From Arachidicoccus sp. BS20 (GTDB lineage Bacteria > Bacteroidota > Bacteroidia > Chitinophagales > Chitinophagaceae), in assembly GCF_001659705.1 (NCBI RefSeq), contig NZ_CP015971.1:3103029-3167028 (forward strand): 64,000 nucleotides of DNA. Direction: 5' to 3'. Position numbers and translations under genes: made by a program. Within the stretch, counting starts at the first letter, position 1. Each line of letters begins with the position of its first letter. The notes below the pieces were generated by a model. The model was given only the letters and a program-made list of their open reading frames with translations, had not been told where the DNA came from and did not search any database. Positions 18,478 through 27,397 of the stretch are shown here, piece by piece.

Positions 18478-19155
18478 ATGAAAAGATTATCTGTCATAGC
18501 AACAATTTTGGTAGCCGGTTCTTCTGTACTGGTTAGCTGCAGTAATGTAAGACGCGACCCGGGACATGTGTATATGCCCGATATGTTTTACAGCCGTGCG
18601 TATGAAACTTATGCGGAAAGAGACTCTGCGCAATTCACAACCGATGCTGCAAAAGCCGGAGAAAAAATATTTTACAACAATCAGCCGGTTGCAGGAACTA
18701 TTGCCCGCGGAGAAGATTTGCCTTTTCCTTTGGCAAAAGACAAACAAGGCGATACTACGAATTATGTTGCCGCAAAAGCAATAGAAAATCCGGAACCTCC
18801 GCTTACTGCTGCTGAAGCAAAAGAAATACATCGCTTATACTTGGTCAATTGTGGCATTTGCCATGGTGCGAAAATGGATGGTAACGGACCTTTATATAAA
18901 GATGGCAATGGACCATTTCCTTCGAAGCCTGCAGATCTTTTAGGAAGTCCTACGGTTTCCGTGATGCCAGAAGGACAAATGTTTTATTCTATTGAATACG
19001 GAAAGAATATGATGGGAAGTTATGCTTCGCAATTGAGCCGTAAGCAACGTTGGCAATTGGTTCATTATATTAAAGCAATGCAAGACCAGGCAAAAAAAAT
19101 ACCTGTTTCTCCGGCAGACGTGGCAGATTCAACAGTACTTGCAGCGGCACAATAA
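18478..19155 (+). CDS. actE: Alternative complex III subunit ActE (monoheme cytochrome c lipoprotein)
   Basis: A 225-residue lipoprotein with the lipobox VLVSCSNV (Cys near residue 21) and a single heme motif, CGICHGAKMDGNGP (near residue 125). A Met ligand is possible in the later MPEGQMFYSIEYGKNMMGSYASQL segment. In alternative complex III, ActE can hand electrons to the oxidase. The N-terminal sequence DPGHVYMPDMFYSRAYETY is typical of ActE. Confidence 0.94.
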   Translation: MKRLSVIATILVAGSSVLVSCSNVRRDPGHVYMPDMFYSRAYETYAERDSAQFTTDAAKAGEKIFYNNQPVAGTIARGEDLPFPLAKDKQGDTTNYVAAKAIENPEPPLTAAEAKEIHRLYLVNCGICHGAKMDGNGPLYKDGNGPFPSKPADLLGSPTVSVMPEGQMFYSIEYGKNMMGSYASQLSRKQRWQLVHYIKAMQDQAKKIPVSPADVADSTVLAAAQ

Positions 19156-19210
19156 TATAGATAAAGAATAGCAGTTTAAAAATTTTATAGCAGAGATAAA
19201 CAACATTACA

Positions 19211-20437
19211 ATGGCATCTATAAAAACGCAATTTGAAATTCCGGCAAAAATGAAGACTTGGTCTTATGGGCTGATGGCTGTGGGAATTGTTGCATTCTTA
19301 ATTGGTTTGTTTACAAAAGGAATGAGTGCAGATGTGTATGACCGTCAGGTATTTTGGGGAACAATTATGTATAATGCAATCTTCTTTTTGCTGATTACCA
19401 ACGTCGCCATGTTTTTCATTTGCGCATTAACGATTGGAATGGGTGGATGGCAAACAGCTTTGAGAAGAGTGCCGGAAGCAATTTCTGCTACAGTTCCGGT
19501 ATTTGGGACGATTGCGGGTGTTTTGCTGATTGGTATTGTTATAAGCAATCTGCATATCTACCAATGGACAGATATGGAAAAAGTAAAGGAAGACATGATT
19601 TCTTCCCGCATACATGGTTTTTTAAATCCTTGGTTCTTTAGCTTATGGACAATTGCTACAATCGGTTTGTGGATTATGCTTGGTGCAAGAATGCGTAAAC
19701 TTTCCGCCGAAGCTGATGTTGAAAATATGGGCTTGGAAAAAGGACAAAGCTTTATCTGGCGTAATACCGTAACAGCTTCGATGTTTATTGCATGGTTTGG
19801 ATTGACGGCAGGTTGCGTTACGCCTTGGTTTTGGCAAATGAGCCTGAATATTCATTGGGGAAGCACCATGTATAGTTGGTACACATTTGCAAGCAGCTTT
19901 GTGGGCGGTTTGGCATTGATTACTTTATTCTTTATTTATCTGAAAAATAAAGGTTATCTGGAATTAGCTAACCAAGAGCATTTGCACGATTTAGGTAAGT
20001 TCCTGTTTGCGTTCTCAATATTTTGGACATATATTTGGTTTGCACAATATATGTTGATTTGGTATGCAAATATTCCTGAAGAAACTATCTATTTCAAGCA
20101 TCGTGTTCAGGGCGAATATAAGGGTGTATTTTTCCTTAATTTAGTCATTAACTTTGTATGTCCGATTTTGATACTGATGTCGAGACCCGCAAAAAGAAAT
20201 TATACATTGGTAACTTTTATGGCAGTATTGTTACTATTTGGTCATTGGTTAGATTTTTATCAAATGATTATGGGCAGTATTTCTCCTATAAAAATTACTT
20301 TAGGTTGGCTTGACTTTGGAATATTGGCATTCTTTGTAGGAATATTGATTTTCTGCGTAGGCAGGGCTTTAACAAAACGTCCTTTGGTTCCAAAGTATCA
20401 TCCGTTCCTGAAAGAAAGTATTATTCATCATACATAG
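19211..20437 (+). CDS. actF: Alternative complex III subunit ActF (NrfD-like membrane protein)
   Basis: A 408-residue polytopic protein, paralogous in fold to ActC, with about ten membrane helices. Recognisable stretches include the early KMKTWSYGLMAVGIVAFLIGLF helix and the aromatic block YFKHRVQGEYKGVFFLNLVINFVCPILILMSRP. It ends the act part of the operon; oxidase subunit II starts 69 bp later, which supports an alternative complex III-oxidase supercomplex as known in related bacteria. Confidence 0.93.
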   Translation: MASIKTQFEIPAKMKTWSYGLMAVGIVAFLIGLFTKGMSADVYDRQVFWGTIMYNAIFFLLITNVAMFFICALTIGMGGWQTALRRVPEAISATVPVFGTIAGVLLIGIVISNLHIYQWTDMEKVKEDMISSRIHGFLNPWFFSLWTIATIGLWIMLGARMRKLSAEADVENMGLEKGQSFIWRNTVTASMFIAWFGLTAGCVTPWFWQMSLNIHWGSTMYSWYTFASSFVGGLALITLFFIYLKNKGYLELANQEHLHDLGKFLFAFSIFWTYIWFAQYMLIWYANIPEETIYFKHRVQGEYKGVFFLNLVINFVCPILILMSRPAKRNYTLVTFMAVLLLFGHWLDFYQMIMGSISPIKITLGWLDFGILAFFVGILIFCVGRALTKRPLVPKYHPFLKESIIHHT

Positions 20438-20506
20438 AGTTTCGATTAGAATTTTAGAATAGTAGAGCAAACGATTTTCAGAAAATTATTTTAAGCATTA
20501 TACATT

Positions 20507-21595
20507 ATGTCTATGTTGTTAACCATTGCCGCGATTGTTTTAATTGTGATAGTGATTTTTCAAATTGCTAAGGCAAGTGAGTATGTGTCTGCATTGAAAG
20601 GCGATAGCGGAACATTTAATAAGCAGAGCAACAAAATCAACGGTAGTTTGATGATTGCCTTTTTGGTTTTGGGCTTAATCGGCGTGTTTTGGTGCAATCA
20701 TGAATTGTATCCCGAAACATTGTTTCCCCAAGGTTCTGCAAGTGTGGAAGGCGAAAACGTAGATAAACTTTTATACATTACGATTGCGCTTACCGGCGTT
20801 GTGTTTTTTATTACCCAAATATTGTTATTTGTATTTGCATATAAATACCAGTATAAAGAGAATAAGAAAATATATTTTTTCCCGCACAATACACGCTTGG
20901 AAATTATCTGGACTTCCGTACCTACAATCGTACTGTTGATTTTGATTGCTTACGGATTGCGTAGTTGGTTTATTTTTACAGGCGATGCGCCTAAAAACTC
21001 TATGCAAATTGAAGTTACCGGACACCAGTTCGGGTGGATATTCCGCTATCCCGGAAAAGACGGAGAGTTTGGTAAAAAATACTTTAAAGATATTAATGCA
21101 AATAATGGCTTAGGTTTAATTTGGAAAGATAGTGCAGCGCTTAATCAGAAAGCAGACCCAGCAACATTTGATGATATTACAATGGAAGGAAAGGTATATT
21201 TGGTCAAGGGAAAGCCTGTGAAATTTTTGATTAATTCGCAGGATGTGATTCACGATGTAGGGTTACCTCAATTCCGTTTGAAAATGGATGCTGTTCCAGG
21301 AACACCTACCACACTTTGGTTTACACCAAAATACACAACCGAAGAAATGAAGCAGCGTACAGGCAATCCAAATTTTGTATATGAACTATCTTGCGACCAG
21401 TTATGTGGGCGCGGACATTATTCTATGCGTGCGGAAGTCGTTGTATTGACTCAGCCGGAGTTTGATGCGGTTATGGCAAAACAAAAGCCGGCATATTATC
21501 TTGCATTTCCCGATAAAGATCCAAGCAATATTAAGCCCGCGGCAGATTCAACAAAACCGGCGACGGATAGCTTGAAAACTGTGGCAATAAAGTAG
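20507..21595 (+). CDS. ctaC: Cytochrome c oxidase subunit II
   Basis: A 362-residue membrane protein. After an N-terminal hydrophobic segment and two further helices, the soluble cupredoxin domain carries the CuA site: His in NSQDVIHDVGLPQF (near residue 247) and the loop CDQLCGRGHYSM (near residues 295-306) with two Cys, His and Met. The quinone or cytochrome docking Trp region is EVTGHQFGWIFRYPG. There is no fused cytochrome c domain, so electrons must come from ActA, ActE or a soluble cytochrome. The C-terminus is a Lys/Ala/Pro-rich tail. Confidence 0.95.
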   Translation: MSMLLTIAAIVLIVIVIFQIAKASEYVSALKGDSGTFNKQSNKINGSLMIAFLVLGLIGVFWCNHELYPETLFPQGSASVEGENVDKLLYITIALTGVVFFITQILLFVFAYKYQYKENKKIYFFPHNTRLEIIWTSVPTIVLLILIAYGLRSWFIFTGDAPKNSMQIEVTGHQFGWIFRYPGKDGEFGKKYFKDINANNGLGLIWKDSAALNQKADPATFDDITMEGKVYLVKGKPVKFLINSQDVIHDVGLPQFRLKMDAVPGTPTTLWFTPKYTTEEMKQRTGNPNFVYELSCDQLCGRGHYSMRAEVVVLTQPEFDAVMAKQKPAYYLAFPDKDPSNIKPAADSTKPATDSLKTVAIK

Positions 21596-21643
21596 CAATT
21601 TTAGAAACAGATAAAATTATAGAATTTATATAAAGCATTAATC

Positions 21644-23449
21644 ATGAGCGAAACAATATCACACGCCGGCGTTGCCGCAGTTCACGCAGCAGAGCATCAC
21701 GACGTTCATCATCATAAGGAAACTTTTATTACCAAATACATTTTTAGCCAGGACCATAAAACTATTGGTAAGCAGTTTTTGATTACCGGTATGATTTGGG
21801 CTATATTAGGAGGCTTTATGTCGGTGTTGTTCCGTTTACAATTAGGTTTTCCCGACAGTACTTTCCCTTGGCTGGAAACTATTTTGGGTAAATGGGCTAA
21901 AGGCGGTCATTTGATTGATGAGGCATATTATTCGCTTACCACGCTTCATGGTACTATCATGATATTTTTTGTGTTGACAGGCGGATTGAGCGGCACGTTT
22001 GCTAATTTTTTGATTCCGCTTCAGATAGGTGCGCGCGATATGGCTTCTCCACTGATGAATATGTTGAGCTATTGGTTTTTCTTTATTGCGAGCATCATCA
22101 TGTTATCGTCTTTATTTGTAGAAACAGGACCATTTTCCGGTGGTTGGACGGCTTATCCGCCATTGAGTGCGTTGGGCGCTGCTTCGGACGGGTCTAAAAC
22201 CGGAATGGATTTGTGGTGGATATCGCTGGTGTTGTTTGTGGTATCGCAATTGTTGGCAGGTCTTAATTATATTTCTACTGTATTGAATATGCGTACCAAA
22301 GGTATGAGCATGACACGTATGCCTTTGAGCGTTTGGGGTGTGTTTTTGCAAGCCGTTTTAGGCGTCCTGTCTTTCCCTGTTTTATTTGCCGGTTTCATTT
22401 TGTTGTTGTTTGACCGTCATTTTGGAACAAGTTTTTATTTATCTGATATTTATGTAGGCGGTACGGCACTTGCACATGAAGGAGGCAATGCAATTTTGTA
22501 CCAGCATTTATTCTGGTTCTTAGGACATCCGGAAGTGTATATTGTAATTCTCCCTGCGATGGGATTGGTTTCGGAAGTCATGTCCACCAACGCACGAAAG
22601 CCCATTTTCGGATATTCTGCCATGGTAATGTCTATGTTTGCCATTGTCATCCTGGCATTTCTTGTATGGGCGCACCACATGTTCGTTACCGGATTAAATC
22701 CGTTCCTCGGTTCTGTATTTGTGTTGCTTACGCTGTTAATTGCGGTACCATCGGCGATTAAAGTATTTAACTGGTTAACGACGTTGTGGAGGGGAAATAT
22801 CCGTTTCACGCCGGGTATGTTGTTTGCAATTGGTTTTGTGAGTTTGTTTATTTCCGGTGGTTTGACAGGTATTTATTTGGGCAACTCTGCTATTGATATT
22901 CATGTGCATGATACTTATTTTGTGATTGCACACTTCCACTTGGTAATGGGTGTGGCTGCGTTCTTTGGAATGTTCTGCGGAGTGTACCATTGGTTTCCGA
23001 AAATGTACGGCAGACACATGAATCCGACGATGGGTTATGTACATTTTTGGCTTACATTAATTGGTGCATATCTTATCTTTTGGCCCATGCACTACGAAGG
23101 GCTTGCGGGAATGCCGCGCCGCTACTATGATTACAGCAATTGGGAAAGTTTTAAACAATTTGTTTCGCTAAACAGATTTATTAGTATTGCAGTAATTGTA
23201 ACATTTGCAGCTCAGTTCTTATTTGTGGTAAATTTCTTCTGGTCTATTTTCAAAGGAAGAAAATTAACTACACAAAATCCATGGTTGTCTAATACGTTAG
23301 AATGGACTACTCCTATTAAACCGGTGCACGGCAACTGGCCCGGAGAAATTCCTGAAGTATATCGCTGGCCATATGATTATGGTAAAGATGGTAAAGATTT
23401 CATTACACAGACAACACCGATAGGGGATGATGAGTCGGAGCATCATTAA
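21644..23449 (+). CDS. ctaD: Cytochrome c oxidase subunit I
   Basis: The 601-residue catalytic subunit holds hemes a and a3 and CuB. The CuB ligand region WFLGHPEVYIVILPA contains the His-Tyr cross-link pair. WAHHMFVTG gives the two further CuB histidines, and HDTYFVIAHFHLVMG supplies the heme a3 and heme a ligands. About 12 core helices are present. The His-rich N-terminus (AAEHHDVHHHKETF) is unusual in density but lies outside the core. The Tyr in GHPEVY indicates a canonical A-family oxidase. Confidence 0.97.
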   Translation: MSETISHAGVAAVHAAEHHDVHHHKETFITKYIFSQDHKTIGKQFLITGMIWAILGGFMSVLFRLQLGFPDSTFPWLETILGKWAKGGHLIDEAYYSLTTLHGTIMIFFVLTGGLSGTFANFLIPLQIGARDMASPLMNMLSYWFFFIASIIMLSSLFVETGPFSGGWTAYPPLSALGAASDGSKTGMDLWWISLVLFVVSQLLAGLNYISTVLNMRTKGMSMTRMPLSVWGVFLQAVLGVLSFPVLFAGFILLLFDRHFGTSFYLSDIYVGGTALAHEGGNAILYQHLFWFLGHPEVYIVILPAMGLVSEVMSTNARKPIFGYSAMVMSMFAIVILAFLVWAHHMFVTGLNPFLGSVFVLLTLLIAVPSAIKVFNWLTTLWRGNIRFTPGMLFAIGFVSLFISGGLTGIYLGNSAIDIHVHDTYFVIAHFHLVMGVAAFFGMFCGVYHWFPKMYGRHMNPTMGYVHFWLTLIGAYLIFWPMHYEGLAGMPRRYYDYSNWESFKQFVSLNRFISIAVIVTFAAQFLFVVNFFWSIFKGRKLTTQNPWLSNTLEWTTPIKPVHGNWPGEIPEVYRWPYDYGKDGKDFITQTTPIGDDESEHH

Positions 23450-23462
23450 TTGATAAATCGAA

Positions 23463-23490
23463 AACCGCAGGGTTATGAATACTGCGGTTG
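23463..23490 (+). promoter_or_regulatory. Hairpin overlapping the TTG start of heme O synthase
   Basis: AACCGCAG (23463-23470) pairs perfectly with CTGCGGTT (23482-23489) around an 11-nt loop. The right arm contains the first two bases of the proposed TTG start at 23488. No T-run follows. It could lower translation of ctaB relative to ctaD or reduce read-through. This is inference from position. Confidence 0.45.
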
Positions 23491-24441
23491 AATAAAAATA
23501 GTTTTTTGGATAAGGAAAATTCTTCAGCAACAAGAACGCCTGTGTGGAAAGATTATATGGCGCTTACGAAATTCACATTGAGTTTCACGGTTGTATTTTC
23601 CTGTGTTATTTGTTATCTTTTATCGCCGAATACGGAAGTGTTGGCGATAAAAATAGTTGAGCTCTTTGTAGCAGGCATGCTGGTAACTGGTGCGGCAAAT
23701 GCGATTAATCAGGCGGTGGAAAAAGACACCGATGCTTTGATGAAACGCACTGCAAAACGCCCTGTGGCTTCCGGTAAAATATCTCAGCAGCAAGCGATGA
23801 TTTTTGCATTCGTTACGGGAGCAACCGGTGTCGCGATGATGTGGTATTGTTTTAATCTACAATCTGCATTACTGTCTGCATTCAGTCTTTTTTTGTATGC
23901 GTATATTTATACGCCGTTGAAAAAAGTGAGTTCTGTTGCTGTTCTGGTGGGTGCTTTTCCGGGCGCTTTTCCTTGCTTGATTGGTTGGGTCGCAGGTTTT
24001 GTGGATGGTGGGAACAATAGTTGGACGGGCGGGCTGATTTTATTTCTGATTCAGTTTCTTTGGCAATTTCCGCATTTTTGGGCAATTGCATGGGTAGCGC
24101 ACGGCGATTACAGCAGGGCTGGTTTTAAGCTGTTGCCATCGGATAAAGGACCAACAAAAAGCACGGCATTACAGTCGATAGTTTACGCAGTAATGATGAT
24201 TCCGGTGGGAATGCTGGCTTTTGCAGATTTTGGTAAAGGGTCTTTGAATGACATAAATACGTTAAGAGGAAAAGTAAGTTTTATAATATTGTTGCTGTGT
24301 AATATCGGGATGGTGGTTCAGTGTGTGAGATTGTATATTAATATGGATGTGAAATCGGCAAGACGTGTGATGTTCAGCAGTTATATTTATTTGCCGATTG
24401 TATTATTGGCATTATTATTCGCAGCGAATAAAAATTTTTAA
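23488..24441 (+). CDS. ctaB: Protoheme IX farnesyltransferase (heme O synthase)
   Basis: Adds a farnesyl group to heme b to make heme O, the precursor of the heme A needed by the adjacent oxidase. It is a 317-residue UbiA-fold protein with about nine helices. The metal-prenyl motif is NAINQAVEKDTDALMKRT followed by KRPVASG, close to the family form. The second acidic motif region includes WVAHGDYSRAGFKLLP. The conserved start block DYMALTKFTLSFTVVFS requires a start upstream of the first in-frame ATG. Only TTG codons (23488 or 23506) are available, so a non-ATG start is likely. The stop abuts the ATG of the next gene. Confidence 0.9.
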   Translation: MNKNSFLDKENSSATRTPVWKDYMALTKFTLSFTVVFSCVICYLLSPNTEVLAIKIVELFVAGMLVTGAANAINQAVEKDTDALMKRTAKRPVASGKISQQQAMIFAFVTGATGVAMMWYCFNLQSALLSAFSLFLYAYIYTPLKKVSSVAVLVGAFPGAFPCLIGWVAGFVDGGNNSWTGGLILFLIQFLWQFPHFWAIAWVAHGDYSRAGFKLLPSDKGPTKSTALQSIVYAVMMIPVGMLAFADFGKGSLNDINTLRGKVSFIILLLCNIGMVVQCVRLYINMDVKSARRVMFSSYIYLPIVLLALLFAANKNF

Positions 24442-25017
24442 ATGACAAGCGTGAGCGTAGTTGAAAATAGAGGAAGAATGCATCCGCACAAATTTTTGTT
24501 GTGGATAGGTATAGCAAGTATTGTGATGCTCTTTGCGGGTTTGACAAGCGCTTATATTGTAAAGCGTTCCTTTGCCAACTGGCTGGAATTTCCTTTGCCT
24601 AAGATTTTTTGGCTTTCGACATGTGTTATTCTTATTAGCAGCTTGACGATGCACTTGGCTTTAAAGGCTTTTAAGGCACATGAACGTAAAAGGTACAGAT
24701 TACTAATAACGCTTACGGCTGCCTTGGGAGTTGCGTTTGCATTATTGCAGTTATATGGTTTTATAACTTTGGAGCACAGAGGCATTCATATATTCGGTAC
24801 CGGAAGTAATGCATCGGCTTCGTTTTTGGGTGTGATAACAATTGTGCATGCGGTGCACGTAATTGGCGGAGTGGTAGCTTTATTGATAATGTTTTTTCGG
24901 GCGTTTCGCAAACGGGTAAAAAGGTATGATGCAACACCGGTAGAAATAGCAGCTATTTATTGGCATTTTGTAGATATACTTTGGATTTATTTGTTTATAT
25001 TTTTTAGCTTGAATTAA
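24442..25017 (+). CDS. Cytochrome c oxidase subunit III-like protein (first copy)
   Basis: A 191-residue membrane protein with five predicted helices that fits the short subunit III family: HPHKFLLWIGIASIVMLFAGLTSAYIVKR, then TIVHAVHVIGGVVAL and the terminal AAIYWHFVDILWIYLFIFF, where the WHFVDxxW motif is a hallmark of subunit III. It starts on the base after the ctaB stop, so translation is probably coupled. A second, longer subunit III-like gene follows. Having two such genes in tandem is common in Bacteroidota oxidase operons, as far as I recall. Confidence 0.88.
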   Translation: MTSVSVVENRGRMHPHKFLLWIGIASIVMLFAGLTSAYIVKRSFANWLEFPLPKIFWLSTCVILISSLTMHLALKAFKAHERKRYRLLITLTAALGVAFALLQLYGFITLEHRGIHIFGTGSNASASFLGVITIVHAVHVIGGVVALLIMFFRAFRKRVKRYDATPVEIAAIYWHFVDILWIYLFIFFSLN

Positions 25018-25047
25018 TTAAAATATCAACTTTTTATAATTGTTTTT

Positions 25048-25731
25048 ATGGCAGATTCAGTAGCAGCACATACAGGAAAAAGAAGCCCCTGGTCAGGAGG
25101 ATACAGCCCGTTTAAAGTAGAATACGGCAAGTTGATGATGTGGTTCTTTTTGTTGAGCGATTCTTTTACTTTTGGCGCATTGCTTATTTCTTATGGTACC
25201 ACACGCTTTGCAACCATGGGATGGCCCGATCCGAATAAGGTTTTCAATAAGTACCCTTTAGGTGGCGACGGCAATTCTCCATTGGTATTTGTAAGTATTA
25301 TGACTTTTATCCTCATCATCAGTTCCGTTACGATGGTGCTGGCGGTACAGTCGGGAAAGGAAATGAACAAGAAAGCGGTTGTCAAATATTTGATATTGAC
25401 TATTATTGGTGGTTTGGCGTTCTTAAGCTGCCAGGCTTGGGAATGGACACACTTATTTCATGAAGGTGCTTGGTGGGGCAGAAACCCTTTCCCGAATGCG
25501 GACGGAACACTTTCTTCGCCCAACTTTACCAATTTCTTCTTTACTATTACGGGTTTTCACGGTTTCCACGTGTTTTCTGGTGTGATTATCAATATCATTA
25601 TGCTGATAATGACGTTGTGCAATACGTTTGAGAAAAGAGGTCATTACCTGATGATTGAGAAAGCGGGTTTGTATTGGCACTTTGTGGATTTGGTTTGGGT
25701 ATTTGTATTTACTTGTTTCTATTTGATTTAA
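25048..25731 (+). CDS. ctaE: Cytochrome c oxidase subunit III (second copy)
   Basis: A 227-residue polytopic protein. It has the conserved LMMWFFLLSDSFTFGALLISY helix near the start, QAWEWTHLFHEGAWWG, the GFHGFHVFSGVIIN helix with its conserved His and Glu-like region, and the terminal GLYWHFVDLVWVFVFTCFYL. This is the closer match to canonical subunit III. It begins 30 bp after the first subunit III-like gene. Confidence 0.92.
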   Translation: MADSVAAHTGKRSPWSGGYSPFKVEYGKLMMWFFLLSDSFTFGALLISYGTTRFATMGWPDPNKVFNKYPLGGDGNSPLVFVSIMTFILIISSVTMVLAVQSGKEMNKKAVVKYLILTIIGGLAFLSCQAWEWTHLFHEGAWWGRNPFPNADGTLSSPNFTNFFFTITGFHGFHVFSGVIINIIMLIMTLCNTFEKRGHYLMIEKAGLYWHFVDLVWVFVFTCFYLI

Positions 25732-25758
25732 GTTTAAAAAATTTCAATACGATTTTAT

Positions 25759-26235
25759 ATGTCAGATTTAGCACAATTAGAAAGCGGTGGACACACACAT
25801 GCACACGCTTTTGATTCAAAAGCGGTAAGGAAAGAAATTTGGAAAATCACATTGTATCTTACCGTATTGACGATTATTGAGTTGATACTTGGTTTTACGA
25901 TGATGAACTGGGAAGAAGGCAGCTTTAAAAGAGATTTTGTAAAAGGCATTATCATTATTCTAATGCTTTGGAAAGCGTTCTATATTATTGGTTATTTTAT
26001 GCACTTGCGTCATGAAGTAAAAACCATGATAATGGTAATTGCATTGCCGGCGTTGTTTTTTGTATGGTTTATTATTGCGTTTTTAAAAGACGGAAGTTCT
26101 TATAAAAATCTCCGTGCAACAGAAGACCCATACAAAGTGGAACTGTCCAAGCAACCGATGCCTGCTCATGAAGAAAAAGAGAATACGCATGAAGTGAAAC
26201 CTGCGCCCGAATCGCAAAAGTTGTATAATTTATAA
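25759..26235 (+). CDS. Cytochrome c oxidase subunit IV-like protein
   Basis: A 158-residue protein with three membrane helices of the prokaryotic subunit IV family. It has a His-rich N-terminus (GGHTHAHAFDSKAVRKEIWK), helices at LYLTVLTIIELILGFTMM, GIIIILMLWKAFYIIGYFMHLRHE and MIMVIALPALFFVWFIIAFL, then a charged C-terminal tail. Subunit IV is thought to stabilise the binuclear centre. It is the last gene of the operon, closed by a terminator. Confidence 0.88.
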   Translation: MSDLAQLESGGHTHAHAFDSKAVRKEIWKITLYLTVLTIIELILGFTMMNWEEGSFKRDFVKGIIIILMLWKAFYIIGYFMHLRHEVKTMIMVIALPALFFVWFIIAFLKDGSSYKNLRATEDPYKVELSKQPMPAHEEKENTHEVKPAPESQKLYNL

Positions 26236-26260
26236 ATTAAATTGTTTTATAAGATTTTAA

Positions 26261-26293
26261 AAAGCCGCTTTCAAGATAGAAGCGGCTTTTTTG
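26261..26293 (+). terminator. Terminator of the act-cta block
   Basis: AAAGCCGCTT (26261-26270) pairs with AAGCGGCTTT (26280-26289) around a 9-nt loop, followed by a T-run. The right half and following bases are repeated near 27674-27700 ahead of small-ORF copy 3. Confidence 0.85.
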
Positions 26294-26332
26294 TTTTCTG
26301 CAATATTTTCTCACGTACGGTAACAGGAAAAC

Positions 26333-26475
26333 TTATTCATTTCCACACTTGTCTTTTGCAATCTTATTTTTACCCGCCCTGCGTTCTTTGTGCCAGTAAT
26401 GTTTTTTCCAATATTAACACAGGTGCTTTTTCCATTCTCCACTTACGGTAAGCAAGCCTTTTGCTTGTGCGACAT
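26333..26475 (-). pseudogene. Broken copy of the small basic protein gene (copy 1)
   Basis: This interval aligns base for base with the intact copies at 27152-27289 and 27722-27865. It lacks one A in the early A-run, which shifts the frame after MSHKQK and gives a stop at codon 11. It also has a second stop where the others read LRKYW. The length is 143 bp against 144 in copy 3. The flank with the act-cta terminator is repeated at copy 3. Confidence 0.7.
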
Positions 26476-26497
26476 GACTGTATTTTTTCCGCAATTA

Positions 26498-26839
26498 TTA
26501 CGGTTGATTTTTTAAAACGGTTATTTGCTCCAAAAGGTCGGGAAGCCGGTATTGGATAGTGTCCCAAACAATGTTTTGATTGATGCCGAAATAATCGTGT
26601 ATAATAAAGTTTCGGAAATCTTTTATAATGCGCCATTCTACTTGAAGATGCTGTAACTTAAACGCTTGCGGAACTCTTGAAGCAGCTTCGCCTATGATTT
26701 CAAAATTCCGTTCTACGGCATATCTTGTTTTTACGTCGGCTTGGTATTCGTCCAGGTGCATTCCTTTGGTAAACTCCATAATGTAGTTTATAGAGCTTGA
26801 CGTATCTTCCAACAGCAAGGATAATGCTCTTTCAGACAT
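26498..26839 (-). CDS. hepT: HEPN-domain toxin (HepT/DUF86)
   Basis: A 113-residue all-helical HEPN ribonuclease-type toxin. The active motif is RNFIIHDY (Arg about 76, His 81, Tyr 83), an RX4HXY form. In characterised type VII systems the Tyr is AMPylated by the MntA partner. It overlaps the mntA end by 8 bp, as typical of the pair. The pair sits between copies of a repeated small gene, which suggests that it was acquired or moved. Confidence 0.88.
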   Translation of the reverse strand: MSERALSLLLEDTSSSINYIMEFTKGMHLDEYQADVKTRYAVERNFEIIGEAASRVPQAFKLQHLQVEWRIIKDFRNFIIHDYFGINQNIVWDTIQYRLPDLLEQITVLKNQP

Positions 26840-27125
26840 GGATGAGGCTTTTTTCTACAAAGGGCAAATATTTAGGCTGTACGCCTTGGCGGGAAACAAG
26901 GTCTATCTTGGTATTGAAAGTATCTTCCAGCGCATGGGCTATTCTTATGTAATCAAAACCGTCTATGCGGGCGTTGAAATCTACAAGTATATCAATATCA
27001 CTATGCTCATTATAATCGCCGCGGGCATAAGAGCCGAACAAGCCCATTTCCGAAATGGGATATTTTTTTTCCAACTCGGCTTTTTTGGCTTTGAGAATAT
27101 TTAGTATTTCGCCCGTTGTGTACAT
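26832..27125 (-). CDS. mntA: MNT-type nucleotidyltransferase antitoxin
   Basis: A 97-residue minimal nucleotidyltransferase. The motif GSYARGDYNEHSDID (residues 31-45) satisfies GSX10DXD, and a third Asp is present in FNTKIDLVSRQG. Proteins of this type neutralise HepT by adding AMP to its tyrosine. It is the first gene of the minus-strand pair and overlaps hepT. The start MYTTGEILNILKAKK is the only sensible one. Confidence 0.88.
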   Translation of the reverse strand: MYTTGEILNILKAKKAELEKKYPISEMGLFGSYARGDYNEHSDIDILVDFNARIDGFDYIRIAHALEDTFNTKIDLVSRQGVQPKYLPFVEKSLIHV

Positions 27126-27151
27126 ACTGCAAAGTTATTTAAAAGTTCTTA

Positions 27152-27289
27152 CTATTTTTCTTTGTCTTTTGCAATCTTTTCTTTGCCTGCTCTGCGCTCT
27201 TTGTGCCAGTAATGTTTTTTCCAATATTTACGCAGATGCTTTTTCCATTCTTTGCTTACGGTAAGCAAGCCTTTTTGTTTGTGCGACAT
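27152..27289 (-). CDS. Small basic protein, 45 residues (copy 2, intact)
   Basis: Starts MSHKQKGLLTVSKEWKKHL and continues with RKYWKKHYWHKERRAGK, ending in KDKEK. It is very rich in Lys, His, Trp and Arg. Compared with copy 3, many of the base changes are synonymous (Ser TCG/TCT, Lys AAA/AAG, Glu GAG/GAA, Arg AGA/AGG, Ala GCA/GCT). That argues for a real, selected protein. There is no signal peptide or membrane segment. I do not recognise the family; nucleic acid or ribosome binding is only a guess from charge. The leader shared with copies 3 and 4 precedes it. Confidence 0.65.
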   Translation of the reverse strand: MSHKQKGLLTVSKEWKKHLRKYWKKHYWHKERRAGKEKIAKDKEK

Positions 27290-27330
27290 GATTATGATTT
27301 TTTAAGGAATTACTTACTGTGTTTACGCAG

Positions 27331-27397
27331 CTTCGGTACGTGTCTCTCGTACCGAAACTATGTGAGTGGTTCGTGCGGACACGAACCACGGCGGTAA
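27331..27397. repeat. Two-hairpin element, copy 1
   Basis: The first hairpin is TTCGGTACG with CGTACCGAA (27332-27356). The second is GTGGTTCGTG with CACGAACCAC around CGGA (27366-27389). It ends in GGCGGTAA, at which point an apparent 3' fragment of a plus-strand gene begins. Confidence 0.75.
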
